From the NCBI GenBank assembly GCA_031291645.1, contig JARLIQ010000119.1, forward strand, positions 1-64,000: 64,000 bases of DNA, in the 5' to 3' direction. The notes under the pieces were generated by a model, which ran no database searches, was not told the origin of the DNA, and saw only the letters and a list, made by a program, of their open reading frames with translations. A program made the position numbers and the translations under genes. The DNA is from Caulobacteraceae bacterium (lineage in GTDB: Bacteria; Pseudomonadota; Alphaproteobacteria; Caulobacterales; Caulobacteraceae). Shown here in pieces: positions 8,943 to 18,509 of this stretch; positions within the stretch are counted from its first letter, which is position 1, and each line of letters begins with the position of its first letter.

Positions 8943-9125
8943 GAAATGCAGGGCCTCGGACGGCCCTGGTCGACCGGCCTTGTATCGATCATCCGCGCCC
9001 CGGGTTTCCACTGCATTAAGCCTGTCCGAGCCCAAGGCTCCTGGGGACGAAGATCGGCCTCTAGTCGACGAAGACGCCCCTCAAGCCTATATGTTGTGCG
9101 TGAACGTCAGGTTTGGAAATAGAGC

Positions 9126-9809
9126 GTGGGCCAGCAGCTCCGTCTAGAGCTCAGACGGCCGGCCTCCTACCGGCGCGAGACGTTCGTCGTCTCGCCCGCG
9201 AACGAGGCGGCTGTGCGGGCGGTTGACGGATGGCGCACCTGGCACGGCGGATGCCTGGCCCTCGTCGGACCCGAGGGGGTCGGCAAGACCCACCTGGCCC
9301 AGGCCTGGGCCGCGCAGGTCGGCGCCGGCGTGCTGCAATCCGCCGACGCTGCGCCGGGACTGGACCTGACGCGGCTGCAAGGCCGGCCGGTGCTGTTCGA
9401 GGACGCCGACCAGGGCGCGCCGGACGAGATTCTGTTCCACCTGATCAACATGGCCGGAGAGGCCGGCGGCGGCCTCCTGCTGACGGCGCGCACCGCGCCC
9501 TCGGCCTGGCCCACCGCCCTGCCCGATCTGCGCTCCCGGCTGAACGCCCTGCCGGTGGCCGAACTGCCGCCGCCGGACGACGCCATCCTCGAGGGCGTCC
9601 TGAACAAGTTTTTCCGTGAGCGGAATATCCGCCCCGCCGACGACCTGATCCCCTATCTGCTTCGGCGGATCGAACGGTCCATTCCCAGGGCCCAGGAGAT
9701 CGTCGCCCGGCTGGACGAGGTCGCCGACGCCGAGCATCGCGCCGTCTCCCGCGCCCTCGCGCGACAGATTCTTGAAATTGAAGGCGAGAGCCGCGACCTG
9801 TTCGACTAA
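9126..9809 (+). CDS. hdaA: DnaA regulatory inactivator HdaA-like protein
   Basis: 227 aa member of the DnaA/Hda AAA+ family. An N-terminal clamp-binding motif QLRLEL (residues 4-9) is followed by Walker A GPEGVGKT (48-55), a Walker B-like VLFEDAD and an Arg-rich sensor region. Hda binds the sliding clamp and promotes ATP hydrolysis by DnaA, limiting initiation to once per cycle; in Caulobacter HdaA does this. The start is GTG at 9126 and the clamp motif sits right after it, which supports this start. The order hdaA-ppk1-ppx is the one I recall from Caulobacter. Confidence 0.88.
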   Translation: MGQQLRLELRRPASYRRETFVVSPANEAAVRAVDGWRTWHGGCLALVGPEGVGKTHLAQAWAAQVGAGVLQSADAAPGLDLTRLQGRPVLFEDADQGAPDEILFHLINMAGEAGGGLLLTARTAPSAWPTALPDLRSRLNALPVAELPPPDDAILEGVLNKFFRERNIRPADDLIPYLLRRIERSIPRAQEIVARLDEVADAEHRAVSRALARQILEIEGESRDLFD

Positions 9810-9866
9810 AGTGTTGCGGGCCTCGGGGCGCTGGGCGACAAGGCTGGAGCCGACGCGGAAGCCATC

Positions 9867-12077
9867 ATGACTGACACTGCGGTTGCCGCCGCCATTCCCG
9901 AGACCCTGACGTCCGTCCCGTCGAGCCCGGCGCTGGACGAGGCCCTCCTCGCCTCGCCCGAGCGGTTCTTTAACCGCGAGCTCTCGTGGCTGGCGTTCAA
10001 CGAACGGGTGATCGAGGAAAGCCACAACCCGCGCCACCCGCTGCTCGAGCGGCTGCGGTTCCTGTCGATCTCGGCCAACAACCTCGACGAATTCTACATG
10101 GTCCGCGTCGCGGGCCTGAAGGGCCAGGTGCGCGAAGGCGTGCGGGTGGTCAGCCAGGACGGACTGACGCCGGCCGAACAGCTGGCCAAGGTCAACGAGG
10201 CGGCCGCGACCCTGATGGCCGACCAGCAACGGCGCTGGCGCGACCTGCGCGTCGAACTGAGGACCGAGGGGCTGCAGGTCATCGACCCCGGCGACGTCAC
10301 CGCGGTCGAGCGGGCGTGGCTGGCCGACACCTTCCAGAGCCAGGTCTTTCCGGTGCTGACGCCGCTGGCGATCGACCCGGCCCATCCCTTCCCCTTCATC
10401 CCCAACCTGGCTTTCTCGCTGGTCCTGAAGCTGAAGCGGGTGCAGGACGGCCGCTCGCTCTACGCCCTGGTGCCCGTGCCGGCTCAGGTGAAGCGGTTCT
10501 GGGAGCTGCCGGTCAGCGGCCGAGCCCGCCGTCCCACGCGCCGTTTCCTGTCGCTCGAAGGCGTGCTGGTGCTGTTCCTGGACCAGCTCTTCCCCGGCTG
10601 CGAAGTCGAGGCGAGCGGCGTCTTCCGGGTCATCCGCGACAGCGACGTGGAAATCGAGGAAGAGGCCGAAGACCTAGTGCGCGAGTTCGAGGTGCGGCTC
10701 AAGCAGCGCCGCCTGGGCTCGGTCGTCCGCGTCGAGATCGAATCCCTGATGCCCGAGGAGTTGCGCGACTTCATCACCGGCGCCCTACACGCCGAAGCCA
10801 ACGAGGTGGTGCTGATCGATGGCCTGCTGGGTCTCGACGAGCTCTCCCAGCTGATCCCGGCGGACCGGTCGGACCTGAAGTTCAAGCCGTTCGAGCCGCG
10901 ATTTCCCGAGCGCATCCGCGACCACGGCGGCGACTGCTTCGCCGCGATCCGCGAGAAGGACATCTTGGTCCACCACCCGTTCGAAAGCTTCGACGTGGTG
11001 GTCCAGTTCCTGCGCCAGGCCGCGCGCGACCCCAACGTGCTGGCGATCAAGCAGACCCTCTACCGCACCTCGAAGGACAGCCCGATCGTCGCCGCCCTGA
11101 TCGAGGCGGCCGACAACGGCAAGAACGTCACCGCCCTGGTCGAGATCAAGGCCCGGTTCGACGAGGAAGCCAACCTGAAGTGGGCCCGCGACCTGGAACG
11201 CGCGGGCGTCCACGTGGTCTTCGGCTTCGTCGAGTACAAGACCCACGCCAAGCTCTCGATCGTCGTGCGGCGCGAGGGCGAGGCGCTGAGGACCTACTGC
11301 CACTTCGGGACCGGCAACTACCACCCGCAGACGGCCAAGATCTACACGGACCTGTCGCTGTTCACCTGCGACCCGGCGCTGGGCCGCGATTCCGGCAAGC
11401 TGTTCAACTTCATCACCGGCTACGCCATGCCCGAACAGCTGGAGAGGCTGTCGTTCTCGCCGGTGACCCTGAAGGCGGACCTGTTGCGCCTGATCGCCCA
11501 GGAGGCCGAGAACGCCAAGGCCGGCAAGCCAGCGGCGATCTGGGCCAAGCTGAACAGCCTGGTCGATCCGGTGGTGATCGACGCCCTCTACCGGGCCAGC
11601 CAGGCCGGGGTGCGCATCGAACTGATCGTGCGCGGCATCTGCTGCCTGCGCCCGGGCGTGCTGGGACTGTCGGACAACATCCGGGTCAAGAGCATCGTCG
11701 GCCGGTTCCTGGAGCACGCCCGCATCGTCGCCTTCGCCAACGGCCACGAGATGCCGAGCGCCCACGCGCGGGTCTTCATCTCCTCGGCCGACTGGATGCC
11801 GCGCAACCTGGACCGCCGGGTCGAATCCCTGGTCCCGATCGAGAACCCGACCGTCCACCAGCAGGTGCTGGGCCAGATCATGGTCGCCAACATCAACGAC
11901 GAGGCCCAGAGCTGGAACCTGGACGGCTCGGGCGCCTATCGCCGCGCCGACGGCTGGGCGGCCAAGGACGCCTTCTCGGCTCACCAGTACTTCATGACCA
12001 ATCCGAGCCTGTCCGGGCGCGGGCAGAAGGTGAAGGACCTGCCTCGCGCATTCGAACATGTCGGCGCGAAGCGATAG
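9867..12077 (+). CDS. ppk1: Polyphosphate kinase 1
   Basis: 736 aa, the usual length for PPK1, which reversibly polymerises the gamma-phosphate of ATP into polyphosphate. The protein shows the N-terminal [19 protein letters not shown] block, the catalytic [10 protein letters not shown] segment whose His is the probable phospho-acceptor, and the second conserved His in [11 protein letters not shown]. The NARVF-like [12 protein letters not shown] segment follows near the C-terminus. It overlaps ppx by 20 bases, implying translational coupling of polyphosphate synthesis and breakdown. In Caulobacterales polyphosphate links phosphate and nutrient status to cell-cycle progression. Confidence 0.97.
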   Translation: MTDTAVAAAIPETLTSVPSSPALDEALLASPERFFNRELSWLAFNERVIEESHNPRHPLLERLRFLSISANNLDEFYMVRVAGLKGQVREGVRVVSQDGLTPAEQLAKVNEAAATLMADQQRRWRDLRVELRTEGLQVIDPGDVTAVERAWLADTFQSQVFPVLTPLAIDPAHPFPFIPNLAFSLVLKLKRVQDGRSLYALVPVPAQVKRFWELPVSGRARRPTRRFLSLEGVLVLFLDQLFPGCEVEASGVFRVIRDSDVEIEEEAEDLVREFEVRLKQRRLGSVVRVEIESLMPEELRDFITGALHAEANEVVLIDGLLGLDELSQLIPADRSDLKFKPFEPRFPERIRDHGGDCFAAIREKDILVHHPFESFDVVVQFLRQAARDPNVLAIKQTLYRTSKDSPIVAALIEAADNGKNVTALVEIKARFDEEANLKWARDLERAGVHVVFGFVEYKTHAKLSIVVRREGEALRTYCHFGTGNYHPQTAKIYTDLSLFTCDPALGRDSGKLFNFITGYAMPEQLERLSFSPVTLKADLLRLIAQEAENAKAGKPAAIWAKLNSLVDPVVIDALYRASQAGVRIELIVRGICCLRPGVLGLSDNIRVKSIVGRFLEHARIVAFANGHEMPSAHARVFISSADWMPRNLDRRVESLVPIENPTVHQQVLGQIMVANINDEAQSWNLDGSGAYRRADGWAAKDAFSAHQYFMTNPSLSGRGQKVKDLPRAFEHVGAKR

Positions 12078-13551
12078 GCTCCCCCGCGACGCCGCGGTCA
12101 TCGACATCGGCTCCAATTCGGTCCGGCTGGTGATCTACCGGCTGGAAGGCCGGGCGATCTGGACCGTGTTCAACGAGAAGGTGCTGGCCGGCCTGGGCCG
12201 CGACCTGGCGCGGACGGGCAAGCTGGCCACCGAGGGGGTCGAGGCGACCCTGACCGCGCTTCGCCGGTTCAAGGCGGTGCTGGAGGCCTCGCGGCCCCAG
12301 GCGGTGTTCACGGCCGCCACCGCCGCCGTGCGCGAGGCGGTCGATGGGCCGGCCTTCGTGCGGCGGATCAAGGAGGAGACCGGCCTGACCGTCCAGGTCC
12401 TGTCCGGCGAGGCGGAGGCGCGCTACTCCGCGCTCGGCGTCCTTGCCGGCGCGCCGGACGCCAGCGGCGTCGTGGGCGACCTCGGCGGATCGAGCCTGGA
12501 ACTGACGCGGGTGGCCGAGGGCCAGCCCGGCCTTGGGGTGACCCTGCCGCTCGGCCCCTTCGCCCTGCGCGGCCCCGACGGGTTCGATCCGGCCAGGGCG
12601 CGGGCGCGCGCCTTGCGGGCGCTCGACCAGATCGGCGACCAGTTCGCCTGCGACACGCTCTACGCCGTGGGCGGCGGATGGCGGAACCTCGCCCTCCTGC
12701 AGATGCGCATCGCCGGCTATCCGCTGCAAATCGTCCACCAGTACGAGATGTCCGCGGCCGACGCCCTCGAAGCCGCCCGCTTCATCGCCCGCCAGTCCAA
12801 GGGGTCGCTCGAGCGGATCGAGGGGGTTTCGCGCCGGCGGCTGGAGACCCTGCCCTATGCCGCGGTGGTGCTGGAGGGACTGATCGAGCGGCTGGGCCTC
12901 AGCCGGATCGCCCTTTCGGCCTACGGCTTGCGCGAAGGCCTTCTGTTTGAATCCATGTCCGCCAACAGGCGGCGTCTGGACCCCCTGATCGAGGGCTGCG
13001 CCGCCCTGGGCGCGCGCGAGGGCGTCAGCGAAGGCCTCGGCCCCGCGCTGCAGGCCTGGCTGGAACCGCTGTTCGCCGGCCTGCCGCGGGTGTTCGAAGC
13101 GCGGGACGAGACCCTGCTGGCCGCCGCCTGCCGCCTGGCCGACCTCGGCGCCCGGCTGCACCCCGACCATCGCGCCGACCTCCTGTTCGAACAGGTGCTG
13201 CGCGCGCCGATCGCCGGCATGAACCATTCCGAGCGCGCCTTCCTGGCGGTGACCCTTTTCGCACGCCACACGGCGGCCGCGCCGGCCCTGGAGCCCCAGG
13301 TGCTGAGCCGCACCCTGACGCCAGAGCGGCTGCGCCGGGCGCGGGCCCTGGGCGCGGCCATGCGGCTGGGCTGCGACCTGTCCGGACGCAATCCGCAGCT
13401 TCTGGCCCGCTCCAGCATCTGCGTCGAACGCGACGTGATCGTGCTGCGCGCCCAGGACCGCTGGGCCGACATGCTGCTCGGCGAACAGACCGCCAAGCGC
13501 GCGGCCACCCTGGCCGACCTCTTGGAACTGGGACTGAAGATCGGCCGCTGA
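12058..13551 (+). CDS. ppx: Exopolyphosphatase / Ppx-GppA phosphatase
   Basis: 497 aa of the ASKHA Ppx/GppA family, which releases phosphate from polyphosphate ends or hydrolyses pppGpp. The phosphate-1 motif [14 protein letters not shown] lies at residues 14-28, and the second phosphate-binding loop [10 protein letters not shown] near 140. The C-terminal HD-like part contains [11 protein letters not shown]. The start ATG is inside the end of ppk1 (20-base overlap). A tRNA-Arg gene on the opposite strand follows 17 bases after its stop. Confidence 0.93.
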   Translation: MSARSDRLPRDAAVIDIGSNSVRLVIYRLEGRAIWTVFNEKVLAGLGRDLARTGKLATEGVEATLTALRRFKAVLEASRPQAVFTAATAAVREAVDGPAFVRRIKEETGLTVQVLSGEAEARYSALGVLAGAPDASGVVGDLGGSSLELTRVAEGQPGLGVTLPLGPFALRGPDGFDPARARARALRALDQIGDQFACDTLYAVGGGWRNLALLQMRIAGYPLQIVHQYEMSAADALEAARFIARQSKGSLERIEGVSRRRLETLPYAAVVLEGLIERLGLSRIALSAYGLREGLLFESMSANRRRLDPLIEGCAALGAREGVSEGLGPALQAWLEPLFAGLPRVFEARDETLLAAACRLADLGARLHPDHRADLLFEQVLRAPIAGMNHSERAFLAVTLFARHTAAAPALEPQVLSRTLTPERLRRARALGAAMRLGCDLSGRNPQLLARSSICVERDVIVLRAQDRWADMLLGEQTAKRAATLADLLELGLKIGR

Positions 13552-13568
13552 ACGGCGGGGGTGTCTCA

Positions 13569-13645
13569 TGGCGACCCCGGCAGGACTCGAACCTGCAACC
13601 GTCCGCTTAGAAGGCGGATGCTCTATCCGGTTGAGCTACGGGGTC
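13569..13645 (-). tRNA. tRNA-Arg (anticodon TCT)
   Basis: A 77-nt cloverleaf on the minus strand. Acceptor GACCCCG pairs with CGGGGTC, D-stem GCTC/GAGC, anticodon stem TCCGC/GCGGA enclosing loop CTTCTAA (anticodon TCT), T-stem GCAGG/CCTGC with loop TTCGAGT, discriminator G and an encoded CCA. It decodes AGA and AGG-type arginine codons. It lies between ppx and the NDUFS4-like gene. Confidence 0.95.
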
Positions 13646-13652
13646 GGACAGA

Positions 13653-13958
13653 TCAATGGGTCCAGGACTGCTTGCGGTTGGCCGAGAAATTGTCGGCGTA
13701 GGCCTTGAGCACCCGTTTGACCGTCTTGGGCTCCAGCACCCGGAAGGGAATACCGTGCGCCTGGGCGTAGGCGATGGCCTCCTCGCGCGTCTCGAAGGTC
13801 AGGCGCACCTCGCCGTTCATGTCCTGCGACTGGGTCCAGCCCATCAGGGGATCAGGCGCGCGCGCCGATTCGGGTTCGAACTCCAGGGCCCAGTCCTTGG
13901 TCTTGGCCTTGCCGGACTGCATGGCCGTCTTGGCCGGGCGGAAGATGCGGGCGAGCAT
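13653..13958 (-). CDS. NDUFS4-like NADH dehydrogenase complex I accessory subunit
   Basis: 101 aa. It matches the ETC complex I subunit family (mitochondrial NDUFS4, 18 kDa), a supernumerary subunit found in alphaproteobacteria that stabilises the NADH-oxidising arm. Visible family traits are the RIFRPAKTAMQSGK start, WALEFEP, a GWTQSQDM segment and LTFETREEAIAYAQ, then a basic KTVKRVLKAYADNF tail. The ATG at 13958 is preceded by GAGGAG with a spacing of about 10 bases. Its 3' end lies 7 bases from the tRNA-Arg gene. Confidence 0.88.
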   Translation of the reverse strand: MLARIFRPAKTAMQSGKAKTKDWALEFEPESARAPDPLMGWTQSQDMNGEVRLTFETREEAIAYAQAHGIPFRVLEPKTVKRVLKAYADNFSANRKQSWTH

Positions 13959-14728
13959 GACGGTCGTATCTCCTCTATCCGACGGGCTCGATGCGGCGTG
14001 ATTCGAACACATCGTTCGCCACCCCAAGACCGCGAGCCCCTATAGTCGACAATAGCTTTGGCGCAAAACGCCTTTGTTCGGGCACGCCGGCCGCGACGTC
14101 ACGCGCCCAGCCGATCGGCTCGCCGCCTTGCATGAGCCACGCCGTAGACGATCACCGCGACCGGCTCGGGCAGGCCTGCCCTCAGCTGCACATTTCAACC
14201 TCTGGGTGACAGATTTCGCCCTTTTACCGCCAAAGACAGATCGCCACGACCACGTCTTCGGTGCTATATCAAAAGCGTAATTTCATGCGTAATAAATCCA
14301 ATATTTTGCTTATGCCTGCAATGAATTCACAGACGGATCCATCTATTCTCGGTTCATCGCGGCTTTGCAAAATGGCCCACTACCACACACCTTCAATTTA
14401 CCGCTCAAAATGAGCGGTCAGCCACCAGACTGACGCCGTGTCCTGGCATAGAAGGCCCCCAGATCGTGGCGATCCAGCGAGCGGACCAGGGGATTTCGAG
14501 TGCAGCTTTTCCGATGGATCAGGGCGCCGTTCCGACAGCTTCGACAACTCCGGTGCAAACACGACTGGGCGCCGGCCAGGTCGACCAGTGGTTGGGTCTG
14601 CGTGCGATGCGGCAAGCGCGAACCGGGACCGTCGGCCAATACCTCGGCATCGCCGGCGTCCTGATCGGCGCTCCGCCAGCATCTGAAGCGCGCGATGCGG
14701 CCGGCGGACCGTAAACCGACCTGAAGGT
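13959..14728. other. Gene-free AT-rich spacer between the NDUFS4-like gene and tRNA-Pro
   Basis: About 770 bases hold no gene I can support. The left part (13959-14060) is probably the promoter of the NDUFS4-like gene. From about 14200 to 14400 base composition falls sharply, with runs such as GTAATAAATCCAATATTTTG, unlike the GC-rich neighbours. A 7-base direct repeat GCGTAAT occurs at 14275-14281 and 14287-14293. A short reading frame on the minus strand (14418-14639) has no recognisable product and ends beside a hairpin. The patch abuts the 3' end of tRNA-Pro, where integrated elements usually sit, so it may be the scar of a lost element; no integrase or duplicated tRNA end is visible. Confidence 0.5.
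14400..14418. repeat. Perfect hairpin in AT-rich spacer
   Basis: ACCGCTCA and TGAGCGGT are exact inverted repeats of 8 bases with an AAA loop. There is no T-run on either side, so a simple Rho-independent terminator is unlikely. It might be an operator or the end of a relic element. Confidence 0.6.
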
Positions 14729-14805
14729 TGGTCGGGGCGGCAGGATTTGAACCTGCGACCCTCTGCTCCCAAAGCAGATGCGCTACCAGACTGCGCCACG
14801 CCCCG
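14729..14805 (-). tRNA. tRNA-Pro (anticodon TGG)
   Basis: A 77-nt cloverleaf on the minus strand. Acceptor CGGGGCG/CGCCCCG, D-stem GCGC/GCGC, anticodon stem TCTGC/GCAGA with loop TTTGGGA (anticodon TGG), T-stem GCAGG/CCTGC with loop TTCAAAT, discriminator A and encoded CCA. Its 3' end faces the AT-rich spacer. Confidence 0.95.
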
Positions 14806-14876
14806 AGTCCGCCGGGCGGTGGTTCTTGCCACGTACGGGCCCTTGCCGCAACGCGGCCGGGCCGCGCGCCGCACCG

Positions 14877-15302
14877 TCAGCCGCGCTTGTGCATCAACTT
14901 GAACACCCCAGAGCCGCGCACGACGTCGTGGCGGCCGTTGTGGACGCGGGCTTCGGCGAAGGCGACTTCGCCTGTCGCGCGGGTGACCTGCGCCTCGCCG
15001 AACACCCACTCCCCGGCCCGCGCCATGGCCAGGTAGTCGATCGACAGGTGGATGGTCACTCCGGGCCGGCCCGCGGCGCGGCCGACCGCGTTGGCCAGCA
15101 GGCCATCGAGGAAGGCGGCGAGCATGCCGCCGTGGACGATGCCGAGGCCGTTGCAGTGCCTTTGGAGCGCGTAAAAGGCCTGCTCGACCTTGCCCTCGCT
15201 CATCCGGCCGAAAAAGGGGCCGTTGCGCCGGGAGAACGCCCCGCGCCGCTCCATGGAGACGAAGCCCTCCGGCGGCGCCGGAACCGTCTCCTCGTCGCTC
15301 AC
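14877..15302 (-). CDS. PaaI-family hotdog-fold thioesterase
   Basis: 141 aa hotdog protein. The helix motif HGGMLAAFLDG (about residues 58-68) carries the residues that in PaaI/4HBT thioesterases activate water to hydrolyse acyl- or aryl-CoA. The strand with VTIHLSIDYLAMARAGEW follows as expected. It is probably cytosolic and releases CoA from acyl-CoA; the substrate is unknown. The start overlaps the stop of the DUF192 gene by 4 bases, so the two are translationally coupled downstream of the cold-shock gene. Confidence 0.85.
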   Translation of the reverse strand: MSDEETVPAPPEGFVSMERRGAFSRRNGPFFGRMSEGKVEQAFYALQRHCNGLGIVHGGMLAAFLDGLLANAVGRAAGRPGVTIHLSIDYLAMARAGEWVFGEAQVTRATGEVAFAEARVHNGRHDVVRGSGVFKLMHKRG

Positions 15303-15784
15303 CTCTGGAAGATCCGCTCGCGCACCTTGTCGCCGGGCGCGATGCCCAGCGCCGCGGCGCGGCCGCCGCCGATCTCAAGCACGCCCAGCACCGGTCCGCC
15401 CGAATTGATCGGGGTCTCGTCCAGGGGAACGGCGTTGCTGGCGACGCTGACCACCCGGCCGTCGGCGGCGATGAACACCATGTCGAGCGGGATCAGGGTG
15501 TTCCTCATCCAGAAGGAGACGCTCGGCTGCACGGTCCTGAAGTCGAATAGCATGCCGCGACTGGGCGCCAAGCTGCGGCGGCACATCAGGCCGATCTCGC
15601 GTGTCTGGTCGGTGTCGGCGATCTCGACCGTCAGGCGGATCACGCCGCGATGGGTGACGATCGCCATCGGCTCGGTCCGCAGCGACTGCGGCGGCTGGGG
15701 ACAGGCGGCCAGGGCCGGCGCAAAGGACAGGCACGCGAGGGCGAGCGAGAGCAGCGCACGGCGGCCCAGGCTGACTGCGGTCAA
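15299..15784 (-). CDS. DUF192 family secreted protein
   Basis: About 161 aa. A signal peptide (RRALLSLALACLSFAPALAA) is followed by a DUF192 domain: TREIGLMCRR, GMLFDF, VSFWMRNTLIPLDMVFI and GGRAAALGIAPGD are the family's conserved blocks. Function is not established; the fold is a small beta barrel exported to the periplasm. I prefer the TTG at 15784, which has GGGAG 7 bases upstream. The ATG at 15838 would put the start inside the end of the cold-shock gene and add residues before the signal peptide. The 4-base overlap with the thioesterase gene indicates an operon. Confidence 0.8.
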   Translation of the reverse strand: MTAVSLGRRALLSLALACLSFAPALAACPQPPQSLRTEPMAIVTHRGVIRLTVEIADTDQTREIGLMCRRSLAPSRGMLFDFRTVQPSVSFWMRNTLIPLDMVFIAADGRVVSVASNAVPLDETPINSGGPVLGVLEIGGGRAAALGIAPGDKVRERIFQR

Positions 15785-15803
15785 AGAGGAACTCCCGAAA
15801 AGA

Positions 15804-16445
<642 letters not shown>

Positions 16446-16468
16446 TTAGCCTCGCCGGACGACTACCT

Positions 16469-16477
16469 AAGATAACA
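16469..16477 (-). promoter_or_regulatory. Possible extended -10 of the cold-shock gene
   Basis: Read on the minus strand this is TGTTATCTT, an extended -10-like element about 45 bases upstream of the start codon, leaving a short untranslated leader. A TTGACG lies upstream but 23 bases away, so the -35 assignment is poor. Confidence 0.3.
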
Positions 16478-16555
16478 GTGTTCTCGGGATTTAGCAGCGT
16501 CAATCGCTGAATCAACTACAGCGCCCGGCTGGTTGCGGTATTCCGCCGCACCCGA

Positions 16556-16630
16556 TGGCAGTCCCTAGGGGAGTCGAACCCCTCTTCCCAGATTGAAAAT
16601 CTGGTGTCCTAACCGATAGACGAAGGGACC
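16556..16630 (-). tRNA. tRNA-Glu (anticodon TTC)
   Basis: A 75-nt cloverleaf on the minus strand. Acceptor GGTCCCT/AGGGACT (terminal G-U), anticodon stem CCAGA/TCTGG with loop TTTTCAA (anticodon TTC), T-stem AGGGG/CCCCT with loop TTCGACT, discriminator G and encoded CCA. It lies between the cold-shock gene and recJ. Confidence 0.94.
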
Positions 16631-16699
16631 ACGTCGGAGAGGAAGGGCGATATATCCGCCTTCATTCGAGCGTGCAAGCCCGTGCGGACAGGATGTCGT

Positions 16700-18508
16700 T
16701 CAGCTCGACATTCTGGGGTCGGCGGCGTCCTCGATCTCGAGTTGAACCCCCTCGCGACCGTTCCAGTCATCGGCCTTGAGCCGGCCCGCGACGTGCAGGG
16801 TCCCGCCGCCGGCGGCGAGCCTGCGGCCAAGCTCGGTGTCCTCCGCGCGCCAGGCCACCGCCTTGAGCCGGGCGCCCCGCGAATCGGCCAGCTGGCAGCG
16901 GAAATGTCCGCCGCGCATCGGCATGACCTGCTCGATTCGCGCGTCCGCCAGGGCGAAGGTCGGCTCCGGATTGCCGGGGCCGAACGGCTCCAGCCGGCGG
17001 AAATCCTCATAGAGCGCACGGTTTGCGCCGGCGGGCGTGACGAGGGCGTCGACCTCGATGACGTCGGCCGCGGCCGCGCTCGCCCCCTCCTCGGCCAGGG
17101 CGCGGCACAGGAAGTCGCGCAGTTCGGGCGCGGCGTCGGCCCGCATGGTCAGGCCCGCCGCCATGGCGTGGCCGCCGCCGGCCATCAGCAGGCCCGCCTC
17201 GAACGCCGCCTGCACCGCCCGGCCGAGATTGACCCCTGGCTGGGAGCGGCCCGAGCCCTTGCCAACGCCGGTCACGGGATCCACCCCGATCACCAGGGCC
17301 GGCTTGCGGTAGCGCTCGCGCAGGCGGCCGGCGACGATGCCGATGACGCCGGGGTGCCAGCCCTCGCCAGCCACCACCAACACCGGCGCCTCGGGATCCA
17401 GGTTGGCCCTCTCGATCGCCGCGACCGCCTCGTCCAGCACCTGCTGCTCGACGCCCTTGCGCTCGGCGTTGAGGCCGTCCAGCTCGGCGGCCAGGGCCGC
17501 GGCCTCCGCCGGGTCGTCGGTCGACAGCAGCCGCGCGCCGAGGTCGGAGCGGCCGATTCGCCCGCCCGCGTTGATTCGCGGCCCGAGCACGAAGCCGGCA
17601 TGAAAGGTGGTCGCCGGTCCCTTGGCCCCGGCGACGGTCATCAGCGCCTTCAACCCAGGATTGGCCCAGTTCGACATCACCTTCAGGCCCTGGGTCGTCA
17701 GGGCGCGGTTGAAGCCGACCAGCTGGGTGACGTCGCAAACGGCCCCCAGGGCGGCCAGGTCCAGCCATTGGCGGACGTCCGGCTCGGCCCGGCCGGCGAA
17801 CAGGCCCCGGCGGCGCGCCTCGCGGTTCAGCGCGGCCAGCAGCACGAAGGTCACCCCGGCCGCGGCCAGCACGCCCTGCCCCGAGCCGCATCCCGGCCGG
17901 TTCGGATTGACCACGGCCGCCGCCGGCGGCGGGTCCTGGCGCATCAGGTGGTGGTCGATCACCACGACCTCGAGCCCGATCTCCGCGGCCGCGGCGATGG
18001 CGTCATAGGCCGCCGCGCCGCAGTCGACGGTGACCACGAGCTCGGCGCCCTGCGCCTTCAGCCGCCGGAACGCCGCCGGGCTCGGGCCATAGCCCTCGGT
18101 CATGCGGTCGGGCACATAGATCGGCAGGTCCGCGCCCATGGCCCGGAACCAGCGGACCAGCTGGGCCGCGCTGGACGCCCCGTCCACGTCGTAGTCGGCG
18201 AACACCGCCATTGGCCGCGACGCCTCGAGCGCATCGATCAGGATGGCGGCGGCCCGGTCCATGTCGAGGAAGCTGGACGGATCGGGGAACAGCGCCTTCA
18301 GCGTCGGCGCGAGGTAGTCCGCCGCGGCCTCGTCCGAGACCGCGCGCGCGGCCAGGGCCCGCGCCAGGGGCTCGCTGAGGCCGAATTTCAGCCCGTGCCG
18401 ACGGGCCAGGTCCGGGTCCGCGGGCCGCTGGCGCCAGACCCGCCCGCTGAGCGAGCGGGTGACGCCCAGGAAGGCCTCGTCGATCCTCTGGTCGGCCCCG
18501 TCGGCCAT
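16700..18508 (-). CDS. recJ: Single-stranded-DNA-specific exonuclease RecJ
   Basis: 602 aa, normal RecJ length. It is a 5'-3' ssDNA exonuclease of recombination, mismatch and base-excision repair. The DHH-phosphoesterase motifs are present: ADYDVDGASS (residues 104-113), VTVDCG (159-164) and the DHH triad (185-187). The DHHA1 part with GRINAGGRIG and GGGHAMAAGL and an OB-fold tail follow. It is the last gene of the aminotransferase-hom-glpX-recJ operon, starting 1 base after the glpX stop. Confidence 0.96.
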   Translation of the reverse strand: MADGADQRIDEAFLGVTRSLSGRVWRQRPADPDLARRHGLKFGLSEPLARALAARAVSDEAAADYLAPTLKALFPDPSSFLDMDRAAAILIDALEASRPMAVFADYDVDGASSAAQLVRWFRAMGADLPIYVPDRMTEGYGPSPAAFRRLKAQGAELVVTVDCGAAAYDAIAAAAEIGLEVVVIDHHLMRQDPPPAAAVVNPNRPGCGSGQGVLAAAGVTFVLLAALNREARRRGLFAGRAEPDVRQWLDLAALGAVCDVTQLVGFNRALTTQGLKVMSNWANPGLKALMTVAGAKGPATTFHAGFVLGPRINAGGRIGRSDLGARLLSTDDPAEAAALAAELDGLNAERKGVEQQVLDEAVAAIERANLDPEAPVLVVAGEGWHPGVIGIVAGRLRERYRKPALVIGVDPVTGVGKGSGRSQPGVNLGRAVQAAFEAGLLMAGGGHAMAAGLTMRADAAPELRDFLCRALAEEGASAAAADVIEVDALVTPAGANRALYEDFRRLEPFGPGNPEPTFALADARIEQVMPMRGGHFRCQLADSRGARLKAVAWRAEDTELGRRLAAGGGTLHVAGRLKADDWNGREGVQLEIEDAADPRMSS

Positions 18509-18509
18509 C

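Noticed and set aside
14001..14010. TTCGAA-centred motif resembling a tRNA T-loop
   Set aside because: Stem pairing around it is only three bases and there is no anticodon arm or acceptor stem, so it is not a tRNA fragment I can defend.
14418..14639. A 73-codon minus-strand frame in the AT-rich spacer near tRNA-Pro
   Set aside because: No recognisable domain and no ribosome-binding site. It sits in a gene-poor patch, so it was kept only as a possible relic inside the spacer entry.
14640..14800. Minus-strand reading frame across tRNA-Pro giving a peptide with SGSASALGAEGRRFKSC
   Set aside because: This is the common false translation of a tRNA-Pro gene, not a protein.
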